DNA of 64,000 nucleotides from Gremmenia infestans (taxonomy: Eukaryota > Ascomycota > Leotiomycetes > Helotiales > Hamatocanthoscyphaceae), in NCBI GenBank assembly GCA_032629725.1, contig JAFEVB010000002.1:2170001-2234000 (forward strand). Reading direction: 5' to 3'. Below the pieces are notes generated by a model. It saw nothing but the letters and a program-made list of their open reading frames with translations. It was not told the origin of the DNA and made no database searches. The stretch's first letter is position 1. Each line of letters begins with the position of its first letter. Shown here piece by piece: positions 1-11,111 of the stretch. Position numbers and translations under genes: made by a program.

Positions 1-468
1 ATAGATGGTTTCAAAAATGGTGTAGTATAGACAAAAGCTGGAATCGGAAAACTCGCCTGGGGCATTGCATATACAGTACTTTAAGTTAGTCTACAGCAAT
101 GGTACAGACTACAAAGACATTCCGAATCTACTCGTCGCGCGGTCTTTGTATCTGTATTTGTCTGTGTTTTAGCAATTGAGCCACCGGTACATTCATTCAT
201 TGTCATGACCTTAGACAGTAATACCTTCCCTTGATATATAATGGTCAAACGGAAAGAAAAGTTGCGGATGGTTCTTCTCTCAGATGTATCTAGAGATCTA
301 GGATTCTATAGTACACTATATGCTTTGGATCTATCTATCTGTCTTTATACCAGTATCCATCTAGCAGCAATTCAAAGTAGTGTTCGTTCGTGATTGTTTT
401 CATTCGTGAGGAGGTATATAGATAGATAGATTGAATATTAAGATATACCAGCTCTTAGGTCCTTCTTA
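1..468. other. Flank 3' of the FAH gene, no gene seen
   Basis: AT-rich non-coding sequence with short GATA/CTAT-type runs, for example near 312-360 and 418-430. It presumably holds the 3' UTR of the minus-strand FAH-family gene that ends at 469. I see no conserved coding frame or RNA gene here. Confidence 0.5.
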
Positions 469-1539
469 TTACAGCATACTTTTCGTCTCCCCCTTGGTAA
501 ACTCAACTCGATTCCTACAAACCCCCACGCCCTCCAGGGCAACCTCAACCACATCCCCATCCCTCAACCACACCTGCGGGTTCCTCCCCATACCCACTCC
601 CTGCGGCGTGCCCGTGAAGATCAAATCCCCCGGCAGTAACGTCGTGCCCTGACTCAAAAACGCAATCGTTTTCGCGACGCCGAAAATCATATCCCTCGTA
701 TTGCTGCGCTGCACTGTCTCGCCATTAAGCCTAGTGCTTATCTCGAGATTCTGGGGATCGGGGATGAGGGACGTGGACACGATACCCGGGCCGTAGGGAG
801 CCCAGGCGTCGAAACCCTTGCCGAGTGACCATTGCCCGCCGCCGTGTTTCAGCTGCCAGTCCCGGTGCGAGACGTCGTTGCCAATGGCGTAGCCGAGAAC
901 GTGGGTTAGGGCGCTGGATTCGGGGACGTTGGAGCAGGGACGGCCGATTATGGCGACGAGTTCGCATTCGTAGTCTAGGCCGGTGCCGAGTTGGGCGAGT
1001 GGGTGGATGGGGATTGGGTCAGTGGGGCCGGAGAGGGAAGTTATGGGTTTGTACTTTTGGGCGATGGATGATGTTAGTATCTATGTGTTTGAGGAGAATG
1101 TTTGGGAGGGGGAGGGGGGTGGAGCTTACAAATAATATGGGGAATTTGGGGATTGGCATATTGGACTGTTTTATTATATGGTGAGGATTGATCTTGAGAA
1201 TCGCGAGAGGAGGAAATGAATACCTCTTTAGCATGTTGCTCGTAGTTCAACCCTAAACATCGTACTGTCTTTACATCTTCGAATGCAAGTGGGGCAAGTA
1301 GCTTTCGTATATCAGCTACTTGATCCGTGACATCATGTTTGCCGAATATCTCTCCGCGTATGATTTTAGCTTGTGTCGCCTTTGCGATATCAGTTGTGCC
1401 GTGGGGCAGGATGGCATCGCCATAGTAGGTTCGGCCGTCTTTAGCTAGGAAGCGGACGAGTCGCTGTGATGAAGTTAGTTGGAGCACAATAGAGAGGGAT
1501 GTAACATACAGAGAATGAGGGCATTATTCTGGGTAGCAT
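469..1539 (-). CDS. Fumarylacetoacetate hydrolase (FAH) family protein
   Basis: Likely an FAH-superfamily hydrolase or decarboxylase that acts on 2-oxo or acylpyruvate-type substrates with a divalent metal. The exact substrate cannot be told from sequence. I join four exons, all in phase 0: 1539-1510, 1463-1224, 1165-1130 and 1053-469, giving about 296 residues. The junctions read EQHAKE-SNMPIPKFPILF-YKPITSLSGP, which matches the family's 'P.F..K..TSLSGP' stretch. The C-terminal core carries the expected ITAHD-like region, CELVAIIG, IGNDVSHRDWQ, NTRDMIF and the terminal GDLIFTGTPQGVG signature. The start at 1539 (MLPRIMPSFS) needs a 10-codon first exon with a GTATGT donor; an internal ATG at 1524 is an alternative. 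Introns use an AACAG acceptor or a TACTAAC-like branch. The length is close to the usual 280-300 residues. The family call is firm; the substrate is open. Confidence 0.92.
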
Positions 1540-2343
1540 GGGAAATATATCGGAAGAGTTTTCAAAGTGAAAAAAGTCAATAATTGAGATGGAAGAGCTC
1601 GAAGGATATTTCGGTCGTCGGATCGCCCCGCATACCCCACCTTTTGATAGCTACCCCTGTTACTTGTCTTCCACATGTTTTCCTATTTCCTCATTAAGAA
1701 TTTTAGGTGTTTATATATTTCCTCGTGCACTACTTGATTAACCAGGATTCTTTCGCTGAACGGTACTTCTCTACTCACCTTATCCTACAGCTGGCTTTGA
1801 AGCGCATTTTGAGGGAGTAGTGCAAGTGGATGGCATCTTGGATATAATAATAGAGAGTTGAACAACTTTGTATCGAATTTAGACCTGGCATAGAGCATCT
1901 TAGCGTTGAACAAAGTCGAGTAATACAGCTTTACACCCAATTTCAAATTTACGTCCCACGAAATAAGGCTTTCCAATCATTCGACTTGAGATGATCACAG
2001 TACAGCCGCGAAGAGTCCAGGCTTCGAAAACAAGGCCAAGTACAGATATGGGAGATCGTTACCTACCTAGGTACTGTCACGTTTGGTTCCTCAAACATCC
2101 GACTGAAGGAATCGAATCATCAGTTCCCACCTAGGTAAAGTCCACCTGTATAATGCTTATGCTTATAAAGAGGTATATATCATAGGATAGGTGTTGTGCT
2201 GTGAAGTTCAATTTGTGGGGAGCTTTGACCTGGTCCAACTCGGCTCGGAACGCCTTCCGCTCTTGAAAACCAGACATCACCAAACTCATCATTGTCCTCT
2301 CTTCCTCAATTGAACCCACAAGCATTGAAGAACAACATTTTCA
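1540..2343. promoter_or_regulatory. Divergent intergenic region between the FAH and SDHAF1 genes
   Basis: About 0.8 kb separating two genes that point away from each other, so it should hold both promoters. It includes CCTAGGTA-type motifs near 2065-2135, which recur in other intergenic regions of this window. I see no coding frame. No precise promoter element is supported. Confidence 0.4.
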
Positions 2344-2698
2344 ATGAAGCATTCGGGACTCCAAAGAGAAGTCTTATCCCTATACCGAACATGTCTTCGA
2401 GAAAGCAGGAAAAAGCCGGCTGTGAGTCTCTGCAATGCATAGATTGAAGCTTTCATCTAATGATCGTCATAGAACACCAGATTGCATTTCGAGTCGTATG
2501 CGAGGTAAGATGTGCAGTTCGCCCCGTTGAATTTCTAGTTCTCTTTAGAGCATCTGCTAATTTTTTGGGAGCAGGACCGAATTCGAAAAGAGCATTGGCC
2601 TGGACAAGAAAGATTTTGGTGCCATAGAATACCTTCTCCGCAAAGGCCGAAGACAGGTGGACATGTATTCTGCTCCAGGAATTAGAGACATTCAGTAA
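2344..2698 (+). CDS. SDHAF1: Succinate dehydrogenase assembly factor 1 (LYR protein)
   Basis: A small mitochondrial matrix assembly factor that helps deliver or protect Fe-S clusters for the SDH2 subunit of complex II. Three exons, 2344-2421, 2473-2504 and 2575-2698, splice to exactly 78 codons (77 residues plus stop). The N-terminus reads SGLQREVLSLYRTCLRES, with the LYR motif at residues 13-15. The middle reads LHFESYAR and EFEKSIGLDKKDFGAIEYLLRKG, and the end is the family's hallmark tail RRQVDMYSAPGIRDIQ. The introns have GTGAGT and GTAAGA donors with CATAG and GCAG acceptors. No single exon is long, so the gene is easy to miss. It is followed about 150 bp later by the next plus-strand gene. 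Family assignment is from remembered orthologues (yeast Sdh6, human SDHAF1). Confidence 0.93.
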
Positions 2699-2850
2699 AG
2701 AAAGCCCGATGTGACGCCATAAAACATGCTCGAGGACGGGATGCAAGTCAGGAAGGCACGACCAGATGGCGTCCTCATTAGATATTCTACGCGACAAGAA
2801 CAACTCTACTCCATCATCCTAGATATGCATCCTTACCGGGCATCCACACG

Positions 2851-5786
2851 ATGTCCGACCTGAATATTCATTGGAAGGGCCATCCTCATCATCATCTGCC
2901 GCGAATTTATCACGTTCCATCAAGTCGTCGCGCTTCTGCGCATAGTCGAAGTATCTCTCACGCTCGACCTTCCCTCGGAAAGCGGAAAAGGGACTTCTTT
3001 CGGGTTCGACGTAGACCCCTTAGCCGGCGGACTTCTCGTTCCTCTTCTGCTACTCTACAGGCTCGAAGGCGTGTTTCTCTTAGAGCTCGGCACAAGATAC
3101 AAGCTTTTGGTTGGAATACAGACCTCGCCGGACAAGAAAATACGGAAAGGAGTACTTCCACAATTAGGGCTGGGCCAGGATCCAACCAGTTTTCGATCCC
3201 GCAGGACACCATCACAGGTATAACCATTACGGAGACCACAGACGGTGCTGGCAGTTGGACCAACAGAACGCATAAACATCATCGAAAGAATTATTCCCGC
3301 TTGAAGCCAGTTACCGAAGTCCCCGTGTACTGGACGACGTCCAAGCAAACACAGGGAGGGAAGAAGCCTTTGACTAGCTCAAACCAAAATTTCTCTCCTG
3401 TGGAGAATTTCGAGTCTTGTGATGGTGAACCTTTAGGAGTAAAACAGACTCTTGATGCCATTGATCCGAAGAGCTCCACTGAAATTCAGAGCAAGTCTAA
3501 GCCAGCCCAAGCAAGATTAGTTGCACCTAATCAACCTGTGGGGGCTATAAAGGAGAACAAGCCGCCGAATCTGGAGGATCCCGCCTTCTGGGAGACCGTC
3601 AATACTCTCGCATCCCAAGTCAAGGAATCTGGATTCATAAGTCCATCGATCAAATCTATTATACAATCCCTTAGCTCGGACACAGTATCACGTACTCCAA
3701 GCCAGAAGAAAGCTATAAGGAAGTTTACGAAAGAAATTAACCTATACTTGCAAACTGCGCGTACAAATCCAAAGCAATCGCTCACTGCATCTCCATCTGC
3801 TACAACCATTTCAGCAAACACCATTGCGGAGCTGAAGCCATTCCATGCCGAGTTCAAGGCTGCTGGCCTCGCTGTTACTTCCGCAGAACAGAGAAGAATG
3901 CCTCCAAACAAGCCGACCACAGTTCAATCTCCACCCACACCTCCCAAGGATGACAAATGGGTTCGGAGAAAGCCAGGGGAGAAAGATAGAAAACCATTAC
4001 ACAGTAACCGAGATCACTCCAGCGCTTCTACAAGTGCTGAAAGCACAGTCGTTACTTATACCCCTTATCACGAAAACCCCCTTGCTCAACATCATAGGGA
4101 GAAAATATCGAAACACTCTTCATCTGAAATTGCAGACATCGGCTCTACGTCTCCTCGTGAGATCTACGCTTCACCTTCACGACCAACCCCTTCAGCTCCT
4201 CCAGCTACCAAGGCACCCCAAAGGAAGCCTCTCCCATGGATTCAAAAGACGGACCAACCAATCGAAGAACCAATCTTCGTGACTGGTCCCAGCAAGGCGC
4301 TGTTAGAGAGAACGCCAGCTAGAGAGAAAGGGCTAGTAGACAGAACCATAGCTAGAGAAAAGGGCAAGCAGAAGGCTGATCGTGAGTGCTCCATAATCTT
4401 TTACAGACGACACAACGCTCACGGTTAGCAGCATCACCGGAGATACCTCAGCGTCCAACAGGGGTTACATGGAAAGATACAAAATATGGCCGTGAGAAGA
4501 CTGCGGGTGATACTTCTCTCCAAAAGCGCAACCAGGATTCAGAAATCGCCGCACAGACAGAACCAAAAACCACCCTTGCAGCTGAACCAAGTGATGTGGT
4601 CGACGAGTCAACTATCGCAATACAAACCCTAGAAGGCGAGGAGCAGTCGCAGGCTCACGACACGGAAAGTGCAAACGATGTGCAAGATCCCCTCACTAGT
4701 AGGCACAGTGAGACGTTTCCTGTCGCTCCAACGCGTTGTCCTGATCTTTTCGATCAAGAAACCCGCAAAGCCGGTAGAGAAGCCACCGCAAACAAATCTC
4801 CTGAACGGCCAATGTTTCTCGGGTATGGAGTTGACCGAGACATGCAAAGTGAAGATGTTGATTCTGATGTTCCGAAGAAAGATGCATCCCATGCTCCCCA
4901 CAAAAAGTCATCTTTCAAACCAGCTACCAAAACGGTTGAGCGTGTTCAAACTCCCCAATCTTCACAACGTTCGCCACCACCTCGATGCAATCAATGCTAC
5001 TCCGAGCTGAGCGATGCAGCTAACGAATCAGTCCAGCAGCCACGACGGCCAAATATTAAGACTGTGCCATCTCATCCCGTCGCTGAGCTTGTTGCTTCCT
5101 TTGAGTCGAAACCTAGCGAAGATGACTCGATTTACAGCACTCTTGAGGGAAGGTACCTTCGCAATATTTTAGACTTTGCGGAGCAGTCACCAGTTGCGGA
5201 CCCGACCAAGAGGCCATCCGCGCCTCGAGTGAAACCAAACAGGATTCCAACACCTCCGCCAAATCAATCACCAAAACCTTCTATTGTTTCTCACACTACC
5301 GCTCCGCATTATCACAATTATTCCTGCGCGCCAAACAAACCCATTCCTCAACATCCACCAGTCATAATTGCTCGGCCTTTCCCAGATCCACCATCCCCAG
5401 CTACGTCCCCCAATTATCGTACGAAAGATCGTCATGAGGTCACCAACACGCTCGTATTCAAAGGCCTTCATGTCGCTACGGCTGCTGCGTGTGACGAATT
5501 CATTGATAAGTGGATCGAGGAGATTACTGGGTATAGCGTCAGAAAGCTCTTGGCGGATCTGAGCAAATTTGAAGGATTGGGAACGACTACACTTGCTGAT
5601 GTGGCAAAGCGGGCTTCGAAGCAAAGGAGAGACTTGGTCAGAGATTGGGAGTTGGTAAGGGAGTCGAGAATGCAGGGCGGGCCCACGCCACACAATATCC
5701 AATTTGTGAAGGAGGGGGGAAATGATGGAGCTGCGGACGGGAGAGAGCGCAGTGAATGGCAAGAATATGTCGATTCTTTCTATTGA
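2851..5786 (+). CDS. Large disordered hypothetical protein
   Basis: I do not recognise this family. Two exons, 2851-4381 and 4429-5786, joined by a GTGAGT...TTAG intron, give 963 codons (962 residues). An earlier TTACAG acceptor at about 4406 would break the frame. The N-terminal 70 residues are very basic (HPHHH, several RRxSRR and RKRD clusters). The middle is Ser/Thr/Pro/Lys-rich low complexity with a repeated ERTPAREKG / DRTIAREKG pair near residues 485-505. Only the last 130 residues look folded: a predicted helical stretch around TLVFKGLHVATAAACDEFIDKWIEEITGYS followed by KRASKQRRDLVRDWELVRES. The basic N-terminus could be a nuclear signal, but that is inference. It lies 152 bp after the SDHAF1 stop on the same strand. 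Confidence 0.72.
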
Positions 5787-8698
5787 TGTTTCAAAGGAGG
5801 GAATGGATACATTCAAAGAGCTTTTAATCAGTATGGATTACGAAAAGATTGCAAGGGTCTTGAAAGAACAAGAGAAGCAGCTGTTAGGATAGTCTACAGA
5901 ACGGCTAAGTTCTTCGCGTATACGCCAAGAGCCCTATTCCTGTTCTCCTTTATAAAAGATTGGAAACTGGCTAGTGTAATAATGTAACATATCAAGATTC
6001 ACCCACTCTCTTTCTACGACATGTCTACTCTCAGCACTTGCTTTAAATATACCCGTGAATAAGTTCCATGGCTCAAATTAAGTCAAGTCCGGCTTAGCCC
6101 TAATATCCAACATCTAGCACCTATTGCACGAATTCATCATCTCCAAATATCCTTCTTAGCTGACAGAATCGATGGCTGGCATAAGTACGCGCGCAACGCC
6201 GCCAGATCTGAGCCGCTTGATGCATGTAGTTGATTCATCTGCTGGCTGTTAGTTTCAAGAAAGGGGTTTGTTCGTTAGATTGGATGAATGAATGACTGAA
6301 TGGATGTTGCGATAAAGTGACGAAGTGGTATTTATGGCAGGGGGTAGGAGGGAGAAGGGGAGAGGGTTTCTGTTAATGGGGCACGGTGGAGAATGAAGGA
6401 GGGCACTTCTATTCTTCAATCATAAACGCTGTACGTTGTCATGAGATGTTGTTGTGTTGCGGGAAGGAAGGGGGTATTTATATACAAATGATATAAAAAA
6501 GAAAACCCTAAAAATGATCAAAAGGATGCCCCTCATGGACTTCTATCGCACCTAGTAAACATCCATTGGACCCCGAGCCTTATCCTCTTTGCTGAAGGCA
6601 ACCCCGAAACTAACGATCGTTTGGCTTTGATTTTTTTGTTGAGTGGTTTTGTTTATTTGGGGTTATATGTATACATATACATGTTCAATATCTTGGGTAT
6701 AGCATATGTTGCTGGAGGAGCTTCTTGGCTTAAAGGACAACTACTCGTAACAGCCGATATGACCGATTGACTCACAGGCAGTGTGTGAGCCAGTGTTTAC
6801 ATGGTATTTGGGTACTACTTTGGTACTGGCGAGTTCCATATGATACAGGTTGGGTATATAACAAAATTCCTAGAGAGACAGGGAGGATTTAATAGTAATC
6901 CACACATTGAATTGCCTGAGCCATATCTGGCAGTTCTTGAACAAGATGTCAAGAAGAAGCGTCTTATGGCGGCGACTGGACTGAGATCGTCCTGGGGTTT
7001 GAGCGGTATTCAGTGGCTGGAGCCTGGATGAGATGTTAACTTGCTTTCGTCGTGTAGTAGGGATTGATTGACAGCAGTTTGAAGATTGAGCGAATGAGGG
7101 GGTGAATGAATGACCGGCAGAGATAAGAACAATTTTTTCATGGATTTTGTGTTTTTGTGGCACAGAAATTTTTGGAATATGTCATGCTGCTATTTGCAAA
7201 CAGCCCAATGGATGTTATTCCTGTGTTACTCAACGCAGTAGGTGGTTCTTATACTCGTCTACTGTTATTTGCATCTGGAACCACGGTATGAAAAGTGTTA
7301 TATATACGGAAAACTAGAGGATAGAGAATAGAGGATAGAGCAAGTTAACGTCATGCTTTACTTGATGTAAATGTCGGCCTATTTTTAAGGTCTATTTTAA
7401 GTTGAGGCCTTAAGAATGGAAGTAAGCAGGGTTCCAGCTTGGGTGAATAGCTTGCCAACAACGTAAACCAACCCTCTTTAACATATGCATGCCAAAATCA
7501 AATAAAAGAGGGCATTTGACGAAGAATTTAGATATCTCCCTCAATCGGATCAGGACTCGAGAGTGTGCACTGTGCATGCAACATCGATCGCCGATTGGAG
7601 ATTTTAAATGACAGCTGTATGCTCACGTGACGTTGCAGGAGCATGTACATGCACTGCATATGACCTTCACGAACGCTCACATGGAGTGTGGATATCTGCT
7701 GGACCTGTTTATTCGAAACCTTTATACACACATCGCAAGCTCCGTGACTGTTCGTCTTTCGTGCAGTGGGAAAGCTAATTTGTTCTAGCCAAGTTGGTGG
7801 GAGAAAAGGGAAAAGAATTCATTGGATCGAAGAGTTGGAGCTAATGTACCGTATTGGTCATTTCCAGCTGCTCATATTATCTGCCTCATGTCACGTTGCC
7901 AGCGAAGTACTTACCGTATACATATTTCCGCGGTCTGGTAGCATCGGATGAGCCGGATCCATGGCCAGGCTGACTTTGGGCAGCGGGCGGAAGGCAGTGG
8001 TGATTCCGAAAGGGTGGTCATGGAAATCTCGGTGGCCAGTGGTTGGTATATCTCGAAGAATATACCAGGAATTAGGGCCAGATGTTCGTGGCGTGCCGTG
8101 AGACCACGATACGAAGACAACTAGATGAAGACGTGGAAGAAAAGGACGCTTCGATACTATGATTGGTCTGAATGCTTTGAAGCTTGTGCAGAACCTTACT
8201 CGAATACCTTGGAAGTGTATCAAGTGATTGATGAATTACTAATTCCATGTGAAGAATAAAGCCGAAGCTGTAATGTCCCAGCAGATATAGCGGGGATAGA
8301 GGCTTAAAAAGAGTGAAGTGAGTTGAGCGAATGAAAAGGGTGGTATGAATATGAAATTCTGATTGGATGGCTGGAATGGCGCTTGTGAGATGTATGCCAC
8401 TAAATTTTGGTGTGAGAGGTTCACGGCGGTTTATTGATGAGGTTTCGGAGCTGCTGCTGGATAAATCGAACTATGACTTTGACTTTGGGCTTGGCCGGAA
8501 ACTGTGAGTAGCTGGTCTGGAGAAGACCTGTAACATTTCTTTGCGATGGATGATAATATCTGGATTAGGGGGGTTTGATAGCCCACCAGGCCTTTCGGCG
8601 GAGGCGAGGAGACATCTTTCTTGGCGAATGCTTGTTGTCGCCCGTTGTCTAAATAAAGAAGGAAGATACGTAGGTACCTCCTCATAATTTATCCAAAA

Positions 8699-9097
8699 TT
8701 ACGCCGGATCCTTTGCAGACGTTGTCACATACACGTACGTATTTATTTCTATTTTGCACTTGCCGAGTTCTTGTTTCAACGTCAACTCGCTTGTCGACTC
8801 AGGGGTTGAAGCAGCATCTCCAATGAGCGTCTGTGGGGTTTCAGGGGTTGTTAATTCCACACTGCGGCAAGCATCTCCCTTAATCATAAGTACAGGCCCT
8901 GCACAGCACACCGCTATTCGTGAAGCATCTCCAGACTCCACCACAGCGCCTGCTGTGAGGATGCGTGTGGTCCGTTGTGCGATGTAGTGGTCGCGAATTT
9001 GGAGATCGTCCATGTGCGGAACGGCAGCTGGGAAAGCGGCTAGGTAGCTTAAGGTCGTCAATGAGTGTAGCAGCTTTTGAAAGAGAAGGCCGGGCAT
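8699..9097 (-). CDS. Candidate small secreted protein (132 aa)
   Basis: A single-exon frame of 132 residues with a true ATG. The first 27 residues (MPGLLFQKLLHSLTTLSYLAAFPAAVP) look like a signal peptide with an A-A-x type cleavage region, so the product may be secreted. The mature part has only four cysteines (a CC pair, one in GDACRS, one in GKCK). It carries three spaced GDA(S/C/A) motifs that correspond to three copies of the DNA word GCATCTCC (read on +) at 8814, 8871 and 8935. I do not recognise a family. The gene sits alone in a gene-poor region, which is common for lineage-specific secreted proteins, but a chance ORF is possible. Confidence 0.35.
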   Translation of the reverse strand: MPGLLFQKLLHSLTTLSYLAAFPAAVPHMDDLQIRDHYIAQRTTRILTAGAVVESGDASRIAVCCAGPVLMIKGDACRSVELTTPETPQTLIGDAASTPESTSELTLKQELGKCKIEINTYVYVTTSAKDPA

Positions 9098-10688
9098 AAA
9101 TAATGCCAGTATTTGTTGTACCTCTGTAACTTCAATATCAAACTTCCATAGAGGTCAGAGATCAATTTTAGCAGAAAAGTCTACTTCGGCTCGATGCGGA
9201 CTTTTTGTCACGAGCACGAGCATGTAGTGGCTTGTTTCGAGGATGTTTCCACAAGCGCTCTGCCAAGTACAGAGGTATACTCCGTACTGTATGTAACATT
9301 AGTATTTTTGGAGGACAGGATTTTAGTTATCCTGCCCGCGTATGGAAAGAAAAGATTAATCCCCATATCAGATGCATGAAGTCCATGGCTGTCCTTGTTC
9401 CTCGAGGCCAAATGGGATATCCGAGACACCTATACGCTTTGTGCAGACTCGAAAACATGTTTCACCGTTTCCTAGTATTTTCTCTTGTCAAACTCACTAT
9501 TTCACCCAAAGTTTCGACAAAACTTAACTAGGCAGGAGGTCGAGGGGCTCAAAATGGTAGATTGTTGAAGGAGCAATTGGTCCTTGACTTGATATCAAAG
9601 CCGGCGGTTGGAATCTTTATCATTTTGGCTGTCGTTTGGGTTTAAACATTGGAATATTTGGGCTTCCATAGTGACAGACAGCCCACGGCATACCACCAGT
9701 ACCTGCAGAGGTATTGATAAGTGACCTGCAGTATGCAGATAGCCACACACTTGCTGCAGTGAGCCTATTTCAGTTCGAGTACTGTGGAGGTACGACAGCT
9801 CGAAGGACATTGGTGTCGTTAAAGTAGTGTATAAGTAGTTTTTCTAGATATCCCGCTGTGCCTCTTCACATTCGCCAGAACATTACCTTAGTATTTAAGA
9901 GTGCGCTGTGGCGTCTGCTACCACCAATCAACCTTTATTAGAGTTTAGATTTTAGATTACCTTTAGTTCTGACGGCTGCAGATGGCCAAAAGGATAGGAC
10001 AAGAGACACGAGGCTAACACGTGGGCACGAAAAACTCCAGTACTGTACCGGTGGTACCTTATTAGTGTTCTGCTGTACCAAAAACATAATGAGAAATCGG
10101 AGTAAGGTATCAAAACATCAAGAGAAAGGCAAACTTCAGTATAGAGCTCTACCTGCTTGAGTATTTTAGACAAGGAGATCGAGGCTCAAGTGTTGATTAG
10201 ATAGCCTTACCTTGCTACTGTACAGTAAACATTTGCCCCGGTTCTGGTGGTTCACTCCCTCTTTCAGACCGCCGCGTCGCCGCCATACTCCGTACAGTAC
10301 TCGAGCCTCAAGGTAATCTCCCCTAGATGCTGATAATTGCTGCCACGGGTCACGGGCCATAGCAAAATAAATAATTCCCACCTCCACCCTCACCTCTATT
10401 GACCTTGGCCTGCATTCAATTATTGCCTTAATGTGCTATACAGCGCACGAGTTATAGCTGACGTGAGGTGCACTACCTTTTAATTCTCTGGACTGACTGT
10501 ACATACTGTACCTGCAAGAATACCACCTTATATTACCGTGCAGACCTTAATCGGGTAAGTACAGTCAACGGCCACCCTAGCATATCCATATCACGATACC
10601 CAGGAACCCCAAGAAAGGAATCACTTGCCCACGCACCTCCCTACTGAGTCCTCCCACCAAACCCCCGCTCCTTGCTTGTCTCTACTGC

Positions 10689-10717
10689 ACAGTACAGTAC
10701 AGTACACTACAGTACAG
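10689..10717. repeat. CAGTA microsatellite in the Bem3-like 5' region
   Basis: A short run of tandem CAGTA units (about five, one interrupted as CACTA) lies roughly 330 bp before the Bem3-like start codon. It is read directly from the sequence. It may be part of the leader or core promoter. Function is unknown. Confidence 0.85.
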
Positions 10718-10778
10718 GATTCTATTATTGCAGCGCTCGATCCGTGTTCGAGATCTTCGCCTGAACGGCCCTCCGCGA

Positions 10779-11111
10779 ATGTGCGACGTTAATCAGGAGC
10801 ACCCAAGCAACTTCGAAACCCTCCACCCCAACCCAGCAAGCAACGCCCAGCACCACAGCAGTTGTCCAGATTTGTCCTCAAGCGCCACCACATCTGCATC
10901 CACAGCGCGTCTCTTACAGTACTCCACCTGGCTCTCCCTGGCAAACCCGGAGCCTGTCTGCCCGGATGCCAACCAATTGGTGCGCGAGCCTGTTTTCCTT
11001 GCCTGCATACATATCAGAAGTGTAGTCTCAGCCCGCGGGCAATGTCGCATCATCTCGCCCAAGATGTCCAGCAGCAGCAGCAGTTTACTTCTCAGGACAG
11101 CCCCACCATAG
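10779..11111 (+). promoter_or_regulatory. Upstream ORF overlapping the Bem3-like start codon
   Basis: An ATG at 10779 opens a 110-codon frame that runs past the main start at 11042 in a different frame and stops at 11111. If transcription starts upstream of 10779, ribosomes initiating there would bypass the main start, so it could reduce Bem3-like translation. The transcription start is not known, so this is a positional inference. The peptide resembles nothing known. Confidence 0.35.

Larger units (their letters stand above)
5787..11041. other. Long gene-poor region upstream of the Bem3-like gene
   Basis: About 5.2 kb without a convincing gene apart from a weak small secreted-protein candidate at 8699-9097. 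It holds many stop codons in all frames, short simple runs and stretches of low GC. From about 9.2 kb on, the palindromic words GTACAGTAC and GTACTGTAC and relatives recur (near 9275, 10040, 10216, 10292, 10500, 10690-10717). The distal part must contain the Bem3-like promoter and leader. A 110-aa minus-strand frame at 7891-8223 ends next to a GTAAGT-like donor, but it resembles no family I know. Confidence 0.5.
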
